Shown: positions 42,139 to 54,071 of the stretch, in pieces
Layout of the letters: the number at the start of each line of letters is the position of its first letter
How positions within the stretch are numbered: the stretch's first letter is position 1
NCBI RefSeq assembly: GCF_900106775.1
Contig: NZ_FNNQ01000007.1
Coordinates: forward strand, 110,614-174,613
Source of the DNA: Marininema mesophilum
Lineage (GTDB): Bacteria; Bacillota; Bacilli; Thermoactinomycetales; DSM-45169
Length of the DNA stretch: 64,000 nucleotides
Direction of reading: 5' to 3'
The notes under the pieces: model-generated
The model's database searches: none
The model's input: the letters and a program-made list of their open reading frames with translations, nothing else
What the model was told of the DNA's origin: nothing
Made by a program: the position numbers and the translations under genes

Positions 42139-42798
42139 GTGGGTCAGAAGGTCAACCCGGTAGGTTTACGTGTTGGCGTTATCCGTGACTGGGAATCCAA
42201 GTGGTTCGGCGGTAAGGATTACGCAAACATGTTGCACGAAGACATCCAAATCCGTGAATACCTGGCGAAGCGGCTGAAAGACGCGGCTGTCTCCACTGTG
42301 GAGATCGAGCGTGCTGCAAACCGCGTGAACTTGACCATCCACACCGCCAAACCTGGTATGGTTATCGGTAAGGGTGGTTCTGAGGTGGAAACTCTGCGCA
42401 AGCAGCTAAACAAGCTGACGGAAAAGAAAATTCACATCAATATCAACGAAATTAAAAACCCTGAGTTGGATGCTCGCCTTGTGGCAGAGAACATCGCTCA
42501 ACAGCTAGAGCGTCGGATTTCTTTCCGTCGTGCGATGAAACAAACTATCACACGTACACTCCGCTCTGGTGCAAAAGGAGTTCGCACCCAAGTGTCTGGT
42601 CGTCTCGGCGGCGCTGACATTGCACGCTCTGAAGGGTATAACGAAGGAACTGTACCACTTCATACGCTACGAGCAGACATTGACTATGGTACTGCGGAAG
42701 CTCACACTACGTACGGTCGTATTGGCGTGAAAGTGTGGATCTACCGTGGCGAAGTACTCCCGACCAAGAAAAAGGGAGATGCGGAAGGAGGTAAGTGA
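42139..42798 (+). CDS. rpsC: 30S ribosomal protein S3
   Basis: 219 aa, at the mRNA entry channel with helicase-type function together with S4. GTG start [20 protein letters not shown]. The KH domain carries [14 protein letters not shown]. Its stop overlaps the region just before rplP. Confidence 0.96.
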   Translation: MGQKVNPVGLRVGVIRDWESKWFGGKDYANMLHEDIQIREYLAKRLKDAAVSTVEIERAANRVNLTIHTAKPGMVIGKGGSEVETLRKQLNKLTEKKIHININEIKNPELDARLVAENIAQQLERRISFRRAMKQTITRTLRSGAKGVRTQVSGRLGGADIARSEGYNEGTVPLHTLRADIDYGTAEAHTTYGRIGVKVWIYRGEVLPTKKKGDAEGGK

Positions 42799-42800
42799 CC

Positions 42801-43235
42801 ATGCTGGTGCCTAAAAGGACAAAGTATCGGAAAGAACACCGTGGCCGCATGAAAGGGAAAGCGAAAGGCGGTACGGAGGTAGCCTTCGGTGAATACGGCT
42901 TGCAGGCTCTTGAGGCATCCTGGATCACTAACCGTCAGATCGAGGCAGCGCGTATTGCGATGACCCGTTACATCAAACGGGGCGGTAAAGTTTGGATTAA
43001 GATCTTTCCAGACAAACCTGTCACTGCAAAGCCTCTCGAAGTACGGATGGGTTCCGGTAAAGGGTCCCCTGAAAAATGGGTTGCCGTTGTGAAACCGGGC
43101 AAGATCATGTTTGAACTAGCTGGTGTTCCGCAAGAAGTAGCTCGTGAAGCTCTACGTCTTGCAGCGATGAAACTACCAGTGAAAACGAAATTTGTAATAC
43201 GTGACGAAGCGGGTGGTGGAAGCAATGAAAGCTAA
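42801..43235 (+). CDS. rplP: 50S ribosomal protein L16
   Basis: 144 aa, near the A-site tRNA elbow. ATG 42801 ([19 protein letters not shown]) lies 9 nt after GGAGGT (42786-42791). The [19 protein letters not shown] loop is intact. The end overlaps the rpmC start by 11 nt. Confidence 0.95.
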   Translation: MLVPKRTKYRKEHRGRMKGKAKGGTEVAFGEYGLQALEASWITNRQIEAARIAMTRYIKRGGKVWIKIFPDKPVTAKPLEVRMGSGKGSPEKWVAVVKPGKIMFELAGVPQEVAREALRLAAMKLPVKTKFVIRDEAGGGSNES

Positions 43236-43437
43236 AGAGCTCTTTGATATGACCACCGCAGAGATCGAACAAAAGCTGACTTCTTTAAAGGAAGAGTTGT
43301 TCAACCTCCGGTTCCAAGCTGCGACTGGCCAGTTGGACAATCCGGCCCGGATCCGACAAGTGCGCAAGGACATCGCCCGTGCCAAAACCGTTGTGCGGGA
43401 GCGCGAGCTAGGGATCGAAAGGAGGAAACAGGCATGA
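43225..43437 (+). CDS. rpmC: 50S ribosomal protein L29
   Basis: 70-aa helical hairpin at the tunnel exit. ATG 43225 ([18 protein letters not shown]) lies inside the end of rplP; upstream in-frame residues (from 43201) belong to the rplP overlap. Conserved [20 protein letters not shown]. Overlaps rpsQ by 4 nt. Confidence 0.93.
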   Translation: MKAKELFDMTTAEIEQKLTSLKEELFNLRFQAATGQLDNPARIRQVRKDIARAKTVVRERELGIERRKQA

Positions 43438-43697
43438 CCGAGCGGAACAAGCGTAAGGTACGTCTAGGTAAAGTCGTCAGCGACAAGATGGACAAAACGA
43501 TCATCGTAGCGGTGGAAACCTATAAAAAAGATCGACTGTATGGCAAGCGTGTGAAATACAGCAATAAGTTTAAAGCTCATGATGAGGAGAACAAAGCCAA
43601 ATTGGGCGATGTCGTTCGCATCATGGAAACGCGGCCGCTGTCTAAGGACAAACGCTGGCGTCTCGTTGAAATCGTCGAAGAATCAGTGATCGTTTAA
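43434..43697 (+). CDS. rpsQ: 30S ribosomal protein S17
   Basis: 87-aa OB-fold early assembly protein: [20 protein letters not shown] and [18 protein letters not shown] are typical. Start ATGA overlaps the rpmC stop; GGAGG upstream within rpmC. Confidence 0.95.
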   Translation: MTERNKRKVRLGKVVSDKMDKTIIVAVETYKKDRLYGKRVKYSNKFKAHDEENKAKLGDVVRIMETRPLSKDKRWRLVEIVEESVIV

Positions 43698-43728
43698 GTT
43701 TAACTGACTGGCGGAAGGAGGGAGACCG

Positions 43729-44097
43729 ATGATTCAAGCACAAACCCGCCTGCGCGCTGCTGATAACTCTGGCGCAAAGGAACTGATGTGCATTAAAGTA
43801 CTGGGTGGATCCAAGCGTAAGTACGCAGGGATCGGTGACATCATCGTCGCATCGGTAAAACAAGCTACACCCGGGGGCGTTGTCAAGAAGGGGGAAGTCG
43901 TGAAGTGCGTCATCGTACGTACGAAGCGTTCTTCTCGCCGTCAGGATGGTTCTTACATTCGATTTGACGAAAACGCTGCGGTTGTCATCAAGGATGATAA
44001 AAGCCCCCGCGGCACCCGGATCTTCGGACCGGTCGCCCGGGAACTGCGTGAACATGAATTTATGAAAATCGTTTCACTGGCTCCGGAAGTTATCTAA
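43729..44097 (+). CDS. rplN: 50S ribosomal protein L14
   Basis: 122 aa at the subunit interface and docking site of the silencing factor Rsf[21 protein letters not shown] start and [15 protein letters not shown] are conserved. GGAAGGAGGG precedes it. Confidence 0.96.
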   Translation: MIQAQTRLRAADNSGAKELMCIKVLGGSKRKYAGIGDIIVASVKQATPGGVVKKGEVVKCVIVRTKRSSRRQDGSYIRFDENAAVVIKDDKSPRGTRIFGPVARELREHEFMKIVSLAPEVI

Positions 44098-44146
44098 CAC
44101 CGGTTAAGCCTGGGAACGTGAACTCCCGGAAGAGGAGGTGCCGAGC

Positions 44147-44524
44147 ATGGAGGCCAAGCGTCCAAACAAGTTGCATATCAAAAAAGGCGACACTGTGATT
44201 GTGATGCGTGGGAAAGAAGCGCCGACCCTGGATAAGGACGGTAAAAAGGTTTACACCAAAGGTCGTGTCCTAAAAGTGCTACCTAAAGAAGGTCGTGCGC
44301 TGGTAGAAGGTGTGAACATGGTGAAGAAACATTCCCGCCCTTCCCAAGACAACCCACAAGGTGGCGTCATCGAGCAGGAAGCTGCGGTTCACATTTCCAA
44401 CTTGATGATCGAAGATCCGAAAGAGAAAGTTCCAACTCGGATTGGTTATAAAACGATCGACGGCAAGAGCGGACAGAAGAAAGTCCGTTACGCCAAAAAA
44501 TCCGGCGAAGTGCTGGATAAGTAA
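44147..44524 (+). CDS. rplX: 50S ribosomal protein L24, long KOW loop
   Basis: Tunnel-exit assembly initiator protein; 125 aa against about 103 in B. subtilis. ATG 44147 follows GAGGAGGTG (44132-44140). An N-terminal extension (MEAKRPNK) precedes [15 protein letters not shown]. The usual GKDKGKxG of the KOW motif is replaced by [20 protein letters not shown], an insertion of about ten residues. The remaining sequence ([21 protein letters not shown] and KSGEVLDK) is standard. Confidence 0.93.
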   Translation: MEAKRPNKLHIKKGDTVIVMRGKEAPTLDKDGKKVYTKGRVLKVLPKEGRALVEGVNMVKKHSRPSQDNPQGGVIEQEAAVHISNLMIEDPKEKVPTRIGYKTIDGKSGQKKVRYAKKSGEVLDK

Positions 44525-44554
44525 TAGAGTTGACCGGAAAGGAGGATGGAGACC

Positions 44555-45100
44555 TTGGCACAACGTCTCAAAGAACACTATGAGGCAGAGATCTCGCCCT
44601 CGCTGATGAAGAAGTTCGAATACAAATCTTCTATGCAGGTGCCGAAGATCGAGAAAGTGGTTATCAACATGGGGGTTGGTGAAGCGGTTGCGAACCCAAA
44701 AGTACTCGACAGTGCAGTTGAGGACTTGACCACCATCTCTGGTCAGAAGCCGGTCATCACCCGGGCGAAAAAATCCATCGCTGGCTTTAAGCTACGCGAA
44801 GGTATGCCAATCGGGGCAAAAGTTACCCTGCGCGGACAACGGATGTATGACTTTCTGGATCGGTTGATCAATGCCGCTCTGCCTCGTGTACGCGATTTCC
44901 GTGGTATCTCCCCGAAAGCCTTTGATGGTCGTGGGAACTACACATTGGGCCTGAAAGAACAGTTGGTTTTCCCTGAGATCGAATACGATCAAGTGGATAA
45001 AGTACGCGGGATGGACATCATTATCGTAACCACCGCAAACACCGATGAGGAAGGGCGCGAACTTCTCACCCAAGTGGGAATGCCTTTCCGTAAGCAGTAA
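44555..45100 (+). CDS. rplE: 50S ribosomal protein L5
   Basis: 181 aa; binds 5S rRNA and contacts S13. TTG 44555 ([17 protein letters not shown]) is 10 nt after AAAGGAGG (44537-44544), while ATG 44546 is only 1 nt from it. Conserved [18 protein letters not shown] and [20 protein letters not shown]. Confidence 0.93.
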   Translation: MAQRLKEHYEAEISPSLMKKFEYKSSMQVPKIEKVVINMGVGEAVANPKVLDSAVEDLTTISGQKPVITRAKKSIAGFKLREGMPIGAKVTLRGQRMYDFLDRLINAALPRVRDFRGISPKAFDGRGNYTLGLKEQLVFPEIEYDQVDKVRGMDIIIVTTANTDEEGRELLTQVGMPFRKQ

Positions 45101-45175
45101 TATTTGACCGGTAACAACCGGATTTGAATACAGAGCGGCAACGCCGCTAACTTCTCTTAATAAGGAGGGAATCCG

Positions 45176-45361
45176 TTGGCCAAGAAATCGATGGTTGTGA
45201 AAGCGAACCGCAAGCCGAAGTTTGCAGTACAAGGTTATACACGCTGTGAGCGTTGTGGTCGTCCTCACTCCGTAATCCGTAAGTTTCGTCTCTGCCGGAT
45301 TTGTTTCCGTGATTTGGCCTATAGAGGTCAGATTCCCGGTGTAAAAAAAGCGAGCTGGTAA
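45176..45361 (+). CDS. rpsN: 30S ribosomal protein S14, zinc type
   Basis: 61-aa type-Z S14 with both CxxC pairs ([10 protein letters not shown] and RLCRICFRD), so zinc-dependent. TTG start 9 nt after AAGGAGGG. Located between rplE and rpsH as in other Bacillales. Confidence 0.95.
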   Translation: MAKKSMVVKANRKPKFAVQGYTRCERCGRPHSVIRKFRLCRICFRDLAYRGQIPGVKKASW

Positions 45362-45388
45362 TCTAGAAGTGGAAGGAGGGAACCCGGC

Positions 45389-45787
45389 ATGGTGATGACT
45401 GACCCGATTGCTGATATGCTAACTCGTATCCGCAATGCAAACTTGGTTCGGCATGAGAGCCTGGAGGTGCCGGCTTCCAAGCTGAAGCGGGACCTTGCTG
45501 AAATTTTGAAGCGTGAAGGCTTCATCCGCGATGCGGAATATGTCGAGGATGGCAAACAAGGGATCATCCGTATCTTCCTAAAATACGGATCAGACAACGA
45601 GCGGGTAATTACTGGACTGAAACGGATCAGTAAGCCTGGTCTGCGTGTGTATGCAAAGTACGATGAGATCCCTCGCGTATTGCGTGGCCTTGGGATTGCC
45701 GTTGTTTCTACCTCAAAAGGGGTTATGACGGACAAGGAAGCTCGCACCGCGAAAGTGGGCGGCGAAGTATTAGCTTATATTTGGTAA
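45389..45787 (+). CDS. rpsH: 30S ribosomal protein S8
   Basis: 132 aa; central-domain assembly protein and spc-operon translational repressor in E. coli. [20 protein letters not shown] start and the C-terminal [13 protein letters not shown] with GGEVLAYIW are typical. GGAAGGAGGG upstream. Confidence 0.96.
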   Translation: MVMTDPIADMLTRIRNANLVRHESLEVPASKLKRDLAEILKREGFIRDAEYVEDGKQGIIRIFLKYGSDNERVITGLKRISKPGLRVYAKYDEIPRVLRGLGIAVVSTSKGVMTDKEARTAKVGGEVLAYIW

Positions 45788-45817
45788 AGTCGCCGGAAAG
45801 GATGGAGGTGAACGCAG

Positions 45818-46354
45818 ATGTCCCGTATCGGTAGAAAACCGATCACCATTCCTGCTGGAGTGGAAGTGAAGCTGGATAGCACTACTGTCAGCGTGAAAGG
45901 GCCGAAAGGTTCTCTCACCCGGTCATTGCATCCTGAAATCACGGTCAAAGTGGAAGAAAACGAAGTGCTCGTGGAGCGCCCAAGTGATCATCGTAAACAC
46001 CGTGCACTACATGGTACGATCCGTAGCCTCGTTGCTAACATGATCGAAGGCGTGACTAACGGCTACCAGAAATCTCTGGAACTCGTGGGTGTCGGTTACC
46101 GGGCTACGAAAAAGGGCGAGAAAATCGTTCTTAACGTGGGATACTCTCATCCAGTAGAAATCGATCCTCAAGAGGGTATTGAACTGGATGTCCCAAGCCA
46201 AACGCAAGTGATCGTTAAAGGGATCGATAAGGAGAAAGTGGGCGCGCAAGCTGCTAAAATCCGTTCGGTCCGCGAACCTGAGCCTTACAAAGGGAAAGGG
46301 ATTCGTTACAGTAACGAATACGTGCGTCGTAAGGAAGGGAAGACAGGTAAGTAA
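45818..46354 (+). CDS. rplF: 50S ribosomal protein L6
   Basis: 178 aa near the sarcin-ricin loop. Two repeated domains with [16 protein letters not shown] and [23 protein letters not shown]; the C-terminal [23 protein letters not shown] is intact. Confidence 0.96.
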   Translation: MSRIGRKPITIPAGVEVKLDSTTVSVKGPKGSLTRSLHPEITVKVEENEVLVERPSDHRKHRALHGTIRSLVANMIEGVTNGYQKSLELVGVGYRATKKGEKIVLNVGYSHPVEIDPQEGIELDVPSQTQVIVKGIDKEKVGAQAAKIRSVREPEPYKGKGIRYSNEYVRRKEGKTGK

Positions 46355-46381
46355 GATTGATAGGAAAGGAGTGTATGCGGC

Positions 46382-46750
46382 ATGATTCGCAAGCTCGATC
46401 GGAGCAAGAGCCGACAGCGTCGTCATCTGCGAGTACGTAAAAAAGTTACGGGCACAGCGGTACGTCCTCGTTTGAACGTATTTCGTTCTGCACGTAACAT
46501 CTACCTTCAAGTGATCGACGACATTAAAGGCGTAACTTTGGCAGCAGCCTCTACCCAGGATGCTGAGCTGAAAGAGAGCGGAATCTACGGTGGCAACGTG
46601 GAAGCAGCCCGGAAAGTAGGCGAACTTCTAGCGAAACGTGCTATCGAAAAAGGGGTCGACACTGTAGTCTTTGACCGTGGTGGTTACATCTACCATGGCC
46701 GGATTAAAGCGGTGGCTGAAGGTGCCCGTGAAGGAGGTCTCAAGTTTTGA
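46382..46750 (+). CDS. rplR: 50S ribosomal protein L18
   Basis: 122 aa; binds 5S rRNA together with L5. Arg-rich N-terminus ([16 protein letters not shown]) followed by [19 protein letters not shown] and [20 protein letters not shown]. Overlaps the upstream region of rpsE. Confidence 0.95.
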   Translation: MIRKLDRSKSRQRRHLRVRKKVTGTAVRPRLNVFRSARNIYLQVIDDIKGVTLAAASTQDAELKESGIYGGNVEAARKVGELLAKRAIEKGVDTVVFDRGGYIYHGRIKAVAEGAREGGLKF

Positions 46751-46767
46751 GCAAAGGAGGTAGAAGC

Positions 46768-47265
46768 ATGCGCAACGATCAGGCCAAGGACGATTTGAAC
46801 GAAAAAGTCGTCACAATTAACCGCGTATCCAAAGTTGTTAAAGGCGGCCGTCGTTTCAGCTTTACTGCTCTAGTCGTCGTCGGCGATGGAAAAGGTAAAG
46901 TGGGCGTAGGTTACGGAAAAGCAACTGAAGTACCAGAAGCGATTCGTAAGGGTGTAGAAGAAGCAAAACGCAACATGATCACTGTTCCTCTTCAAGGAAC
47001 AACGATTCCTCACGAGATCATTGGCCGTTTTGGCGCTGGCCGCGTATTGTTGAAACCCGCTTCCAAAGGTACGGGAGTTATCGCAGGCGGTGCTGTCCGT
47101 GACGTTCTCACCGTAGCTGGTGTGGGTGACATTTTAACGAAGTCGTTGGGATCTAACAACCCAATCAACATGGTTCGGGCTACCCTGCAAGGTATCCAGA
47201 ACATGAAACGGCCGGAAGATGTAGCCAAAATGCGCGGAAAATCCGTCGAGGAACTGCTGGGATAA
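46768..47265 (+). CDS. rpsE: 30S ribosomal protein S5
   Basis: 165 aa; decoding-accuracy protein with N-terminal dsRBD-like fold ([20 protein letters not shown], the spectinomycin-contact region, wild-type-like). ATG 46768 lies 8 nt after AAAGGAGG (46752-46759); the frame from 46747 includes that site and is rejected. Confidence 0.94.
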   Translation: MRNDQAKDDLNEKVVTINRVSKVVKGGRRFSFTALVVVGDGKGKVGVGYGKATEVPEAIRKGVEEAKRNMITVPLQGTTIPHEIIGRFGAGRVLLKPASKGTGVIAGGAVRDVLTVAGVGDILTKSLGSNNPINMVRATLQGIQNMKRPEDVAKMRGKSVEELLG

Positions 47266-47279
47266 GGGAGGGATTGACC

Positions 47280-47468
47280 GTGGCAAACAAGCTGGCTATT
47301 ACCCTCAAACGTAGCCTAATCGGCCGTCCGGAAACCCAGCGGGTAACCGTTCGGACACTCGGGCTGACGAAACGGGAACAGACTGTGATTCAAAATGACA
47401 GCCCCGCGATCCGTGGGATGATCAAGAAAGTCTCTCACCTGCTTGAAGTAAAAGAAGTACAACAATAA
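47280..47468 (+). CDS. rpmD: 50S ribosomal protein L30
   Basis: 62 aa, [20 protein letters not shown], with [23 protein letters not shown] 47280 follows AAGGGAGGG at 7 nt. The longer frame from TTG 47274 overlaps the ribosome-site region. Confidence 0.93.
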   Translation: MANKLAITLKRSLIGRPETQRVTVRTLGLTKREQTVIQNDSPAIRGMIKKVSHLLEVKEVQQ

Positions 47469-47510
47469 TTCTTCTTCAAGAAGAGAGGCCTATCGAGGAG
47501 GTGCAAGGAA

Positions 47511-47951
47511 ATGAATCTTCATGAACTGAAACCGGCTGTTGGTGCTCGTAAAACCCGTAAGCGTCTGGGTCGCGGGATCTCCGCAGGTCAAGGCAAAACC
47601 TCCGGTAAAGGTCATAAAGGTCAAAAAGCTCGCTCGGGCGGCGGTGTACGTCCAGGGTTTGAAGGTGGTCAGAACCCTTTGTACCGCCGGTTGCCAAAAC
47701 GTGGGTTCAAGAACGTGAACCGTAAGGAGTACGTGGTAATCAACCTCGAAGATTTGAATCGCTTTGAGGAAGGTACCGAAGTAACTCCTGTGTTCCTCAA
47801 GGAGCAGGGCATTGTAAAAGACATGAAGGACGGTTTGAAAGTGCTCGCAAATGGGGAGCTGAAGGTAAAGTTGACTGTCAAGGCACATAAGTTCTCTCAA
47901 GCGGCTACTGAACAGATTGCAAAAGCCGGAGGTACGTCGGAGGTGCTCTGA
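47511..47951 (+). CDS. rplO: 50S ribosomal protein L15
   Basis: 146 aa; Gly/Arg/Lys-rich N-terminal half ([20 protein letters not shown]) and a folded C-terminal half with [20 protein letters not shown]. Stop overlaps the secY start by one base, so translation is coupled. Confidence 0.95.
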   Translation: MNLHELKPAVGARKTRKRLGRGISAGQGKTSGKGHKGQKARSGGGVRPGFEGGQNPLYRRLPKRGFKNVNRKEYVVINLEDLNRFEEGTEVTPVFLKEQGIVKDMKDGLKVLANGELKVKLTVKAHKFSQAATEQIAKAGGTSEVL

Positions 47952-49258
47952 TGTTTCAAACCGTAAGCAATATTTGGAAGGTGGAGGATCTCCGTCGTCG
48001 GATTCTCTTTACACTTGCTATGCTGATCGTCTTTCGGATCGGAGCCCATGTTCCTGTTCCAGGTACAGACAGTGATGCATTGCAAAGGATGGCTGAGCAG
48101 TCCGGTGCATTGGGGTTGATCAACACCTTTTCTGGGGGCGCGCTTGCCAATTTCTCTATCTTTGCGATGGGAATCATGCCTTATATTACAGCGTCGATTA
48201 TCGTGCAGCTGTTAACGATGGATGTGATTCCGGCCTTTGCAAGGTGGGCCAAAGAAGGAGAAGTGGGCCGCCGTAAATTGGGTCAAGTGACTCGTTATGG
48301 TACCATTATCTTGGGACTGATTCAGTCCATCGGACTGACGATTGGTTTTAGCAAGATGAGTGCTCAAGCGGGTGGCCAGTTCATTAAGACTTCTGACGTC
48401 TCTACATTTGCGTTGATTGCTCTTACTCTGACGGCGGGTACAGCCTTCCTGATGTGGTTAGGTGAGCAGATCACGGAAAAAGGGATTGGTAACGGAATTT
48501 CGATCATTATCTTTGGTGGGATTATCGCCGGAATTCCTGGAGGGGCTCAACAGATCTACACGTCTTTATTTCAGAAAAACGAAGGTCAGGTCTTTCTGGG
48601 TATCGTTGAGGTTGTGCTAATCTTGGCGGTCATTGTCGCTTTGATTGCAGGTGTGATCTTCATTCAACAGGGTATTCGCAAAATCCCCGTGCAGTATGCT
48701 AAGCGCGTGGTTGGTCGGAAGATGTTTGGTGGTCAGTCCACTCACATTCCGATGAAAGTGAATGCTGCTGGTGTGATCCCTGTAATCTTCGCGATGTCGC
48801 TGTTACTCTTCCCAGTTACTATCGCTCAGTTCTGGAAGGGTAATGCGTTTGCGGATTGGATTACGGCGAACTTCCAACTTGGAGCACCCCTAGGCACTGT
48901 CTTCTATGTTCTACTGATCATCGGGTTTACTTACTTCTACACATTTGTGCAGATCAACCCGATGCAGTTGTCTGATCAGATGAAGAAAAACGGGGGTTAC
49001 ATTCCAGGGATTCGTCCAGGGAAGAACACCACCACATATCTGACGCGGATTATGAACCGAATTACCCTTGCTGGATCACTCTTCTTGGCGGCGATTGCTG
49101 TTCTACCTGTTTTCTTCACCAAATTGGCAGGCTTGCCTGCCTCGGTACAGATCGGTGGAACATCCATCCTCATCGTTATCGGTGTTGCACTGGAGACGAT
49201 GAAAACCATTGAGAGCCAATTGATCAAGCGGCACTACAAAGGGTTTATCAACAAGTAA
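47951..49258 (+). CDS. secY: Preprotein translocase subunit SecY
   Basis: 435 aa, ten membrane helices, channel of the Sec system with SecE (9146) and SecG. Plug and lateral-gate regions (GGALANFSIFAMGIMPYITASII), cytoplasmic loop RKIPVQYAKRVVGRK and QINPMQLSDQMKKNGGYIPG are present. Followed by a 164-nt gap to adk containing CCCCGGA/TCCGGGG hairpin (49266-49284) without a T-run. Confidence 0.96.
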   Translation: MFQTVSNIWKVEDLRRRILFTLAMLIVFRIGAHVPVPGTDSDALQRMAEQSGALGLINTFSGGALANFSIFAMGIMPYITASIIVQLLTMDVIPAFARWAKEGEVGRRKLGQVTRYGTIILGLIQSIGLTIGFSKMSAQAGGQFIKTSDVSTFALIALTLTAGTAFLMWLGEQITEKGIGNGISIIIFGGIIAGIPGGAQQIYTSLFQKNEGQVFLGIVEVVLILAVIVALIAGVIFIQQGIRKIPVQYAKRVVGRKMFGGQSTHIPMKVNAAGVIPVIFAMSLLLFPVTIAQFWKGNAFADWITANFQLGAPLGTVFYVLLIIGFTYFYTFVQINPMQLSDQMKKNGGYIPGIRPGKNTTTYLTRIMNRITLAGSLFLAAIAVLPVFFTKLAGLPASVQIGGTSILIVIGVALETMKTIESQLIKRHYKGFINK

Positions 49259-49419
49259 TGCTACCCCCCGGATCCCTTCCGGGGATCATGCATAAACCGG
49301 AGCTTACTAGGCTGCGAAGGCAGGACGAAAGCCATTGGCACCATGATTGGAGTCAGGGATGTACCCTGTAGGGTCATCTTGGCGGATCGCCCTGTGCTGT
49401 CAATCAGCGGGAGGGATGA

Positions 49420-50819
<1,400 letters not shown>

Positions 50820-50835
50820 GTGAAGGGTGATGGAT

Positions 50836-51138
50836 GTGACGGAGGCCGAGCATCGGCCCTTGCCAGGACAGATCGTCCGGGTGACCCGAGGCCGTGAGGC
50901 AGGGAGTTATGCGGTGGTGATCCGGTTTGATGAACCACACTTCGTTTGGTTGGTGGATGGGGACAAGCGAAAGTTTGGCCAGGCGAAGAAGAAAAACGTC
51001 AAGCATATCCAACTCACCAACCATATCGACCGTGAAGTTGCTGAGTCGATACAAGCTGACGGCCGGGTTTCCAATGCGAAGTTGCGCTACGCCTTGAACC
51101 AATATCTTCTTCACATCGGAGAAGGAAAAGGAGAGTGA
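50836..51138 (+). CDS. KOW-domain RNA-binding protein
   Basis: 100 aa. An N-terminal KOW/L14e-like SH3 fold ([20 protein letters not shown]) is followed by a basic linker ([15 protein letters not shown]) and a short helical tail. Homologues sit between map and infA in many Bacillales; a role in ribosome or RNA binding is inferred. GTG 50836 is 8 nt from AAGGG (50823-50827), whereas ATG 50830 is only 2 nt away. Confidence 0.8.
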   Translation: MTEAEHRPLPGQIVRVTRGREAGSYAVVIRFDEPHFVWLVDGDKRKFGQAKKKNVKHIQLTNHIDREVAESIQADGRVSNAKLRYALNQYLLHIGEGKGE

Positions 51139-51142
51139 GTCA

Positions 51143-51361
51143 ATGGCCAAGGAAGATGTAATCGAGGTGGAAGGGAAGGTTATCGAGCCTTTGCCCAACG
51201 CGATGTTCCGGGTAGAGTTGGAGAACGGTCACAAAGTTCTTGCCCACGTATCTGGCAAAATCCGTATGCATTTTATTCGGATCCTGCCTGGGGACAAGGT
51301 GACGGTTCAGCTCTCCCCCTATGACCTGACTAGGGGCCGGATCACCTACCGTTATAAGTAA
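51143..51361 (+). CDS. infA: Translation initiation factor IF-1
   Basis: 72-aa OB-fold factor occupying the ribosomal A site during initiation. [22 protein letters not shown] start and [22 protein letters not shown] end are typical. AAGGAGAG upstream within the end of the KOW gene. Confidence 0.97.
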   Translation: MAKEDVIEVEGKVIEPLPNAMFRVELENGHKVLAHVSGKIRMHFIRILPGDKVTVQLSPYDLTRGRITYRYK

Positions 51362-51420
51362 CGTGAAGGTACCTAGCCCTTATGCTCGGATGTCGCCGCG
51401 GGCCGCGTAGCCGGCAATAA

Positions 51421-51612
<192 letters not shown>

Positions 51613-51630
51613 GATAGGAGGTGGGTCATT

Positions 51631-51999
51631 TTGGCACGTATTGCTGGTGTTGACCTTCCCCGCGAAAAGCGCGTGGAAATCGCACTGACGTATATCTTTG
51701 GCATCGGTCGGGCTCAATCCAACCGGATCCTCGCTGAAACGGGCATCGATATAAACACTCGTGTTCGCGATCTGACTGAAGATGAGGTTGCTAAGCTTCG
51801 TAGCACGATCGATAAGAGCTTGATCGTCGAAGGGGATCTACGTCGGGATACTGCTCTAAGCATCAAGCGTTTGATTGAAATCGGATCTTACCGTGGATTG
51901 CGGCACCGCCGCGGCCTACCAGTACGTGGACAAAACAGCAAAAACAATGCTCGTACACGTAAAGGTCCACGTCGCACGATGGCGAACAAGAAGAAGTAA
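51631..51999 (+). CDS. rpsM: 30S ribosomal protein S13
   Basis: 122 aa; bridges to L5 and tRNA. TTG start [20 protein letters not shown], helix-hairpin-helix region, and basic tail [29 protein letters not shown] upstream. Confidence 0.96.
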   Translation: MARIAGVDLPREKRVEIALTYIFGIGRAQSNRILAETGIDINTRVRDLTEDEVAKLRSTIDKSLIVEGDLRRDTALSIKRLIEIGSYRGLRHRRGLPVRGQNSKNNARTRKGPRRTMANKKK

Positions 52000-52011
52000 G
52001 GAGGGAAAACC

Positions 52012-52413
52012 ATGGCTGTAAAAAAACGGACTTCCACCCAGCGCGTGAAAAAGAAAGCCCGTAAGAATATTGAGTCTGGCATCGTGCATATCCGGTCGAC
52101 CTTTAACAACTCGATCGTAACGATTACAGACAGACGGGGTAACGTTATTGCCTGGTCCAGCTCAGGTACGATGGGCTTCAAGGGTTCTCGTAAAAGCACG
52201 CCTTTCGCAGCACAAATGGCTGCTGAAGCTGCTGCCAAGCAGGGTATGGAGCACGGTTTGAAAACGGTCGAAGTGACGGTAAAAGGGCCTGGAGCGGGTC
52301 GGGAAGCGGCTATCCGCGCACTCCAGGCTGCTGGTCTGGAAGTGAACCTGATCAAAGACGTCACTCCGATTCCACACAACGGGTGCCGCCCGCCGAAGCG
52401 TCGCCGAGTTTAA
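52012..52413 (+). CDS. rpsK: 30S ribosomal protein S11
   Basis: 133 aa; platform protein with [20 protein letters not shown] and the C-terminal [16 protein letters not shown]. The Asn-Gly before Cys is the site that becomes isoaspartate in E. coli S11. rpsD does not follow, as is usual in Bacillales. Confidence 0.96.
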   Translation: MAVKKRTSTQRVKKKARKNIESGIVHIRSTFNNSIVTITDRRGNVIAWSSSGTMGFKGSRKSTPFAAQMAAEAAAKQGMEHGLKTVEVTVKGPGAGREAAIRALQAAGLEVNLIKDVTPIPHNGCRPPKRRRV

Positions 52414-52435
52414 TAATTTGAGTTCCGGGAGAGAG

Positions 52436-52476
52436 ATTGGTTTATATTACCAATGACTTGTATATACTGGTATTGG
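52436..52476 (+). other. Alternating hairpins in rpoA leader
   Basis: ATTGGT (52436-52441) can pair with ACCAAT (52449-52454); the same CCAAT (52450-52454) can instead pair with ATTGG (52472-52476). This is 128 nt before rpoA. Weak but mutually exclusive pairings could act as a small switch; no promoter of good spacing was found. Confidence 0.35.
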
Positions 52477-52603
52477 ACAAATCATGGCTATACGTATGCC
52501 CAGCGTTCGTTTGCCGGGACGAGTCGTCGATGGTACACCATTAAGTGAGCGCAAAAGACCGATCACCCGGAATGCGACGTTTTAGAAGGAGGGGTTCGAC
52601 CGT

Positions 52604-53548
52604 ATGATTGAGATCGAGAAACCGAAGATTGAAACCGTAGAGATCAGCGACGACAGTCGATACGGAAAGTTTGTTGTGGAACCCTTGGAACGCGGTTATG
52701 GCACCACTTTGGGTAATTCCTTGCGTCGCATCCTATTGTCGTCCCTTCCGGGTGCGGCGGTAACGTCGATTCAAATCGACGGGGTGCTGCATGAGTTTTC
52801 CACTATTCCTGGAGTAGTTGAGGATGTAACCGAAATTATCCTCAACTTGAAACAACTTTCCTTGAAAGTCCACTCGGACGAAGAGAAAGTGCTCGAGATC
52901 GATGTGGAAGGCGGCGGGGAAGTAAAAGCTGGTGACATCCGTGCAGATTCCGATGTGGAGATTCTCAATACGGATCTACACATCGCAACATTGGCTGCTG
53001 ATGGACGTCTAAATGTTCGTCTGACAGCGAATCGTGGCCGGGGTTATGTACCTGCTGATCGCAATAAGTCGGAAGAGCAGTCTATCGGAGTGATTCCGAT
53101 TGACTCTATTTATACACCGATCGAGCGTGTCAACTACAAGGTTGAAAATACTCGTGTCGGTCAAGTGACCAACTACGATAGGCTAACCTTGGAAGTATGG
53201 ACCGATGGTAGCTTACGGCCGGACGAGTCGGTAAGTTTAGGTGCGAAGATCTTGACTGAGCATTTGATGCTGTTCGTCGGTTTGACCGAAGAAGCCCAGG
53301 ATGCTGAGATCATGGTCGAAAAGGAAGAGGACAAGAAAGAAAAGGTCATGGAAATGACCATCGAAGAGCTGGATCTCTCCGTTCGTTCCTACAACTGCCT
53401 AAAGCGGGCTGGAATCAATACTGTTCAAGAGCTGACTCAAAAGTCAGAAGAGGACATGATGAAAGTTCGCAACTTGGGGCGGAAGTCGCTCGAAGAAGTG
53501 CAGGAAAAATTGTCTGAGCTTGGACTCTCCCTGCGCAACGACGACTAA
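52604..53548 (+). CDS. rpoA: DNA-directed RNA polymerase subunit alpha
   Basis: 314 aa. N-terminal dimerisation domain ([20 protein letters not shown]) and C-terminal domain ([20 protein letters not shown]) that contacts UP elements and activators, joined by an acidic linker ([11 protein letters not shown]). AGAAGGAGGGG upstream. Confidence 0.97.
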   Translation: MIEIEKPKIETVEISDDSRYGKFVVEPLERGYGTTLGNSLRRILLSSLPGAAVTSIQIDGVLHEFSTIPGVVEDVTEIILNLKQLSLKVHSDEEKVLEIDVEGGGEVKAGDIRADSDVEILNTDLHIATLAADGRLNVRLTANRGRGYVPADRNKSEEQSIGVIPIDSIYTPIERVNYKVENTRVGQVTNYDRLTLEVWTDGSLRPDESVSLGAKILTEHLMLFVGLTEEAQDAEIMVEKEEDKKEKVMEMTIEELDLSVRSYNCLKRAGINTVQELTQKSEEDMMKVRNLGRKSLEEVQEKLSELGLSLRNDD

Positions 53549-53579
53549 CACCCATTCTGAGACGAGGGAGGGGAAACAC

Positions 53580-53966
53580 ATGGCACATTCCAAACTGGGT
53601 CGAAATTCCGGTGCGCGAAAAGCTTTGCTTCGGGACCTGGTGACCGATTTGATCATACACGAGCGGATCGAAACCACTGCTTCTAGAGCGAAGGAAGTAC
53701 GTTCTGTCGCTGATAAAATGATCACCCTGGCGAAGCGCAATGACTTGCATGCTCGCCGCCAGGCGGCCGCCTACGTTCGTCAACAGCGTTCTCGTACGGA
53801 AAAAGACGGGGAAGAAGTCACCCATCAGCAGGTTGACGCTGTTAAGAAACTGTTTGACGAAGTAGGCCCCCGTTATGAAGAACGAAACGGTGGCTACACC
53901 CGGATCATCAAGATCGGTCCTCGCCGCGGAGACGCGACGGAAATGGTCTTTCTGGAACTGGTGTAA
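53580..53966 (+). CDS. rplQ: 50S ribosomal protein L17
   Basis: 128 aa, last of the alpha operon. ATG 53580 ([20 protein letters not shown]) after GAGGGAGGGG; the frame extends to 53520 over the rpoA end without family support. A short insertion ([17 protein letters not shown]) makes it slightly longer than in B. subtilis. Terminator follows. Confidence 0.95.
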   Translation: MAHSKLGRNSGARKALLRDLVTDLIIHERIETTASRAKEVRSVADKMITLAKRNDLHARRQAAAYVRQQRSRTEKDGEEVTHQQVDAVKKLFDEVGPRYEERNGGYTRIIKIGPRRGDATEMVFLELV

Positions 53967-53993
53967 GTACCGCTTTTGTATGATCAAAGGGAG

Positions 53994-54037
53994 AGGGCAG
54001 GATCGATCCGATCCTGGAATCTGCCCTTTTTTCTTTT
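53994..54037 (+). terminator. Terminator after rplQ
   Basis: AGGGCAG (53994-54000) pairs with CTGCCCT (54021-54027), the loop holds a second GATC-rich self-complementary part, and a T-rich run follows. Confidence 0.8.
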
Positions 54038-54071
54038 ATCCGGATTTCTATAGAAAGGGCGGTGATAAAGG

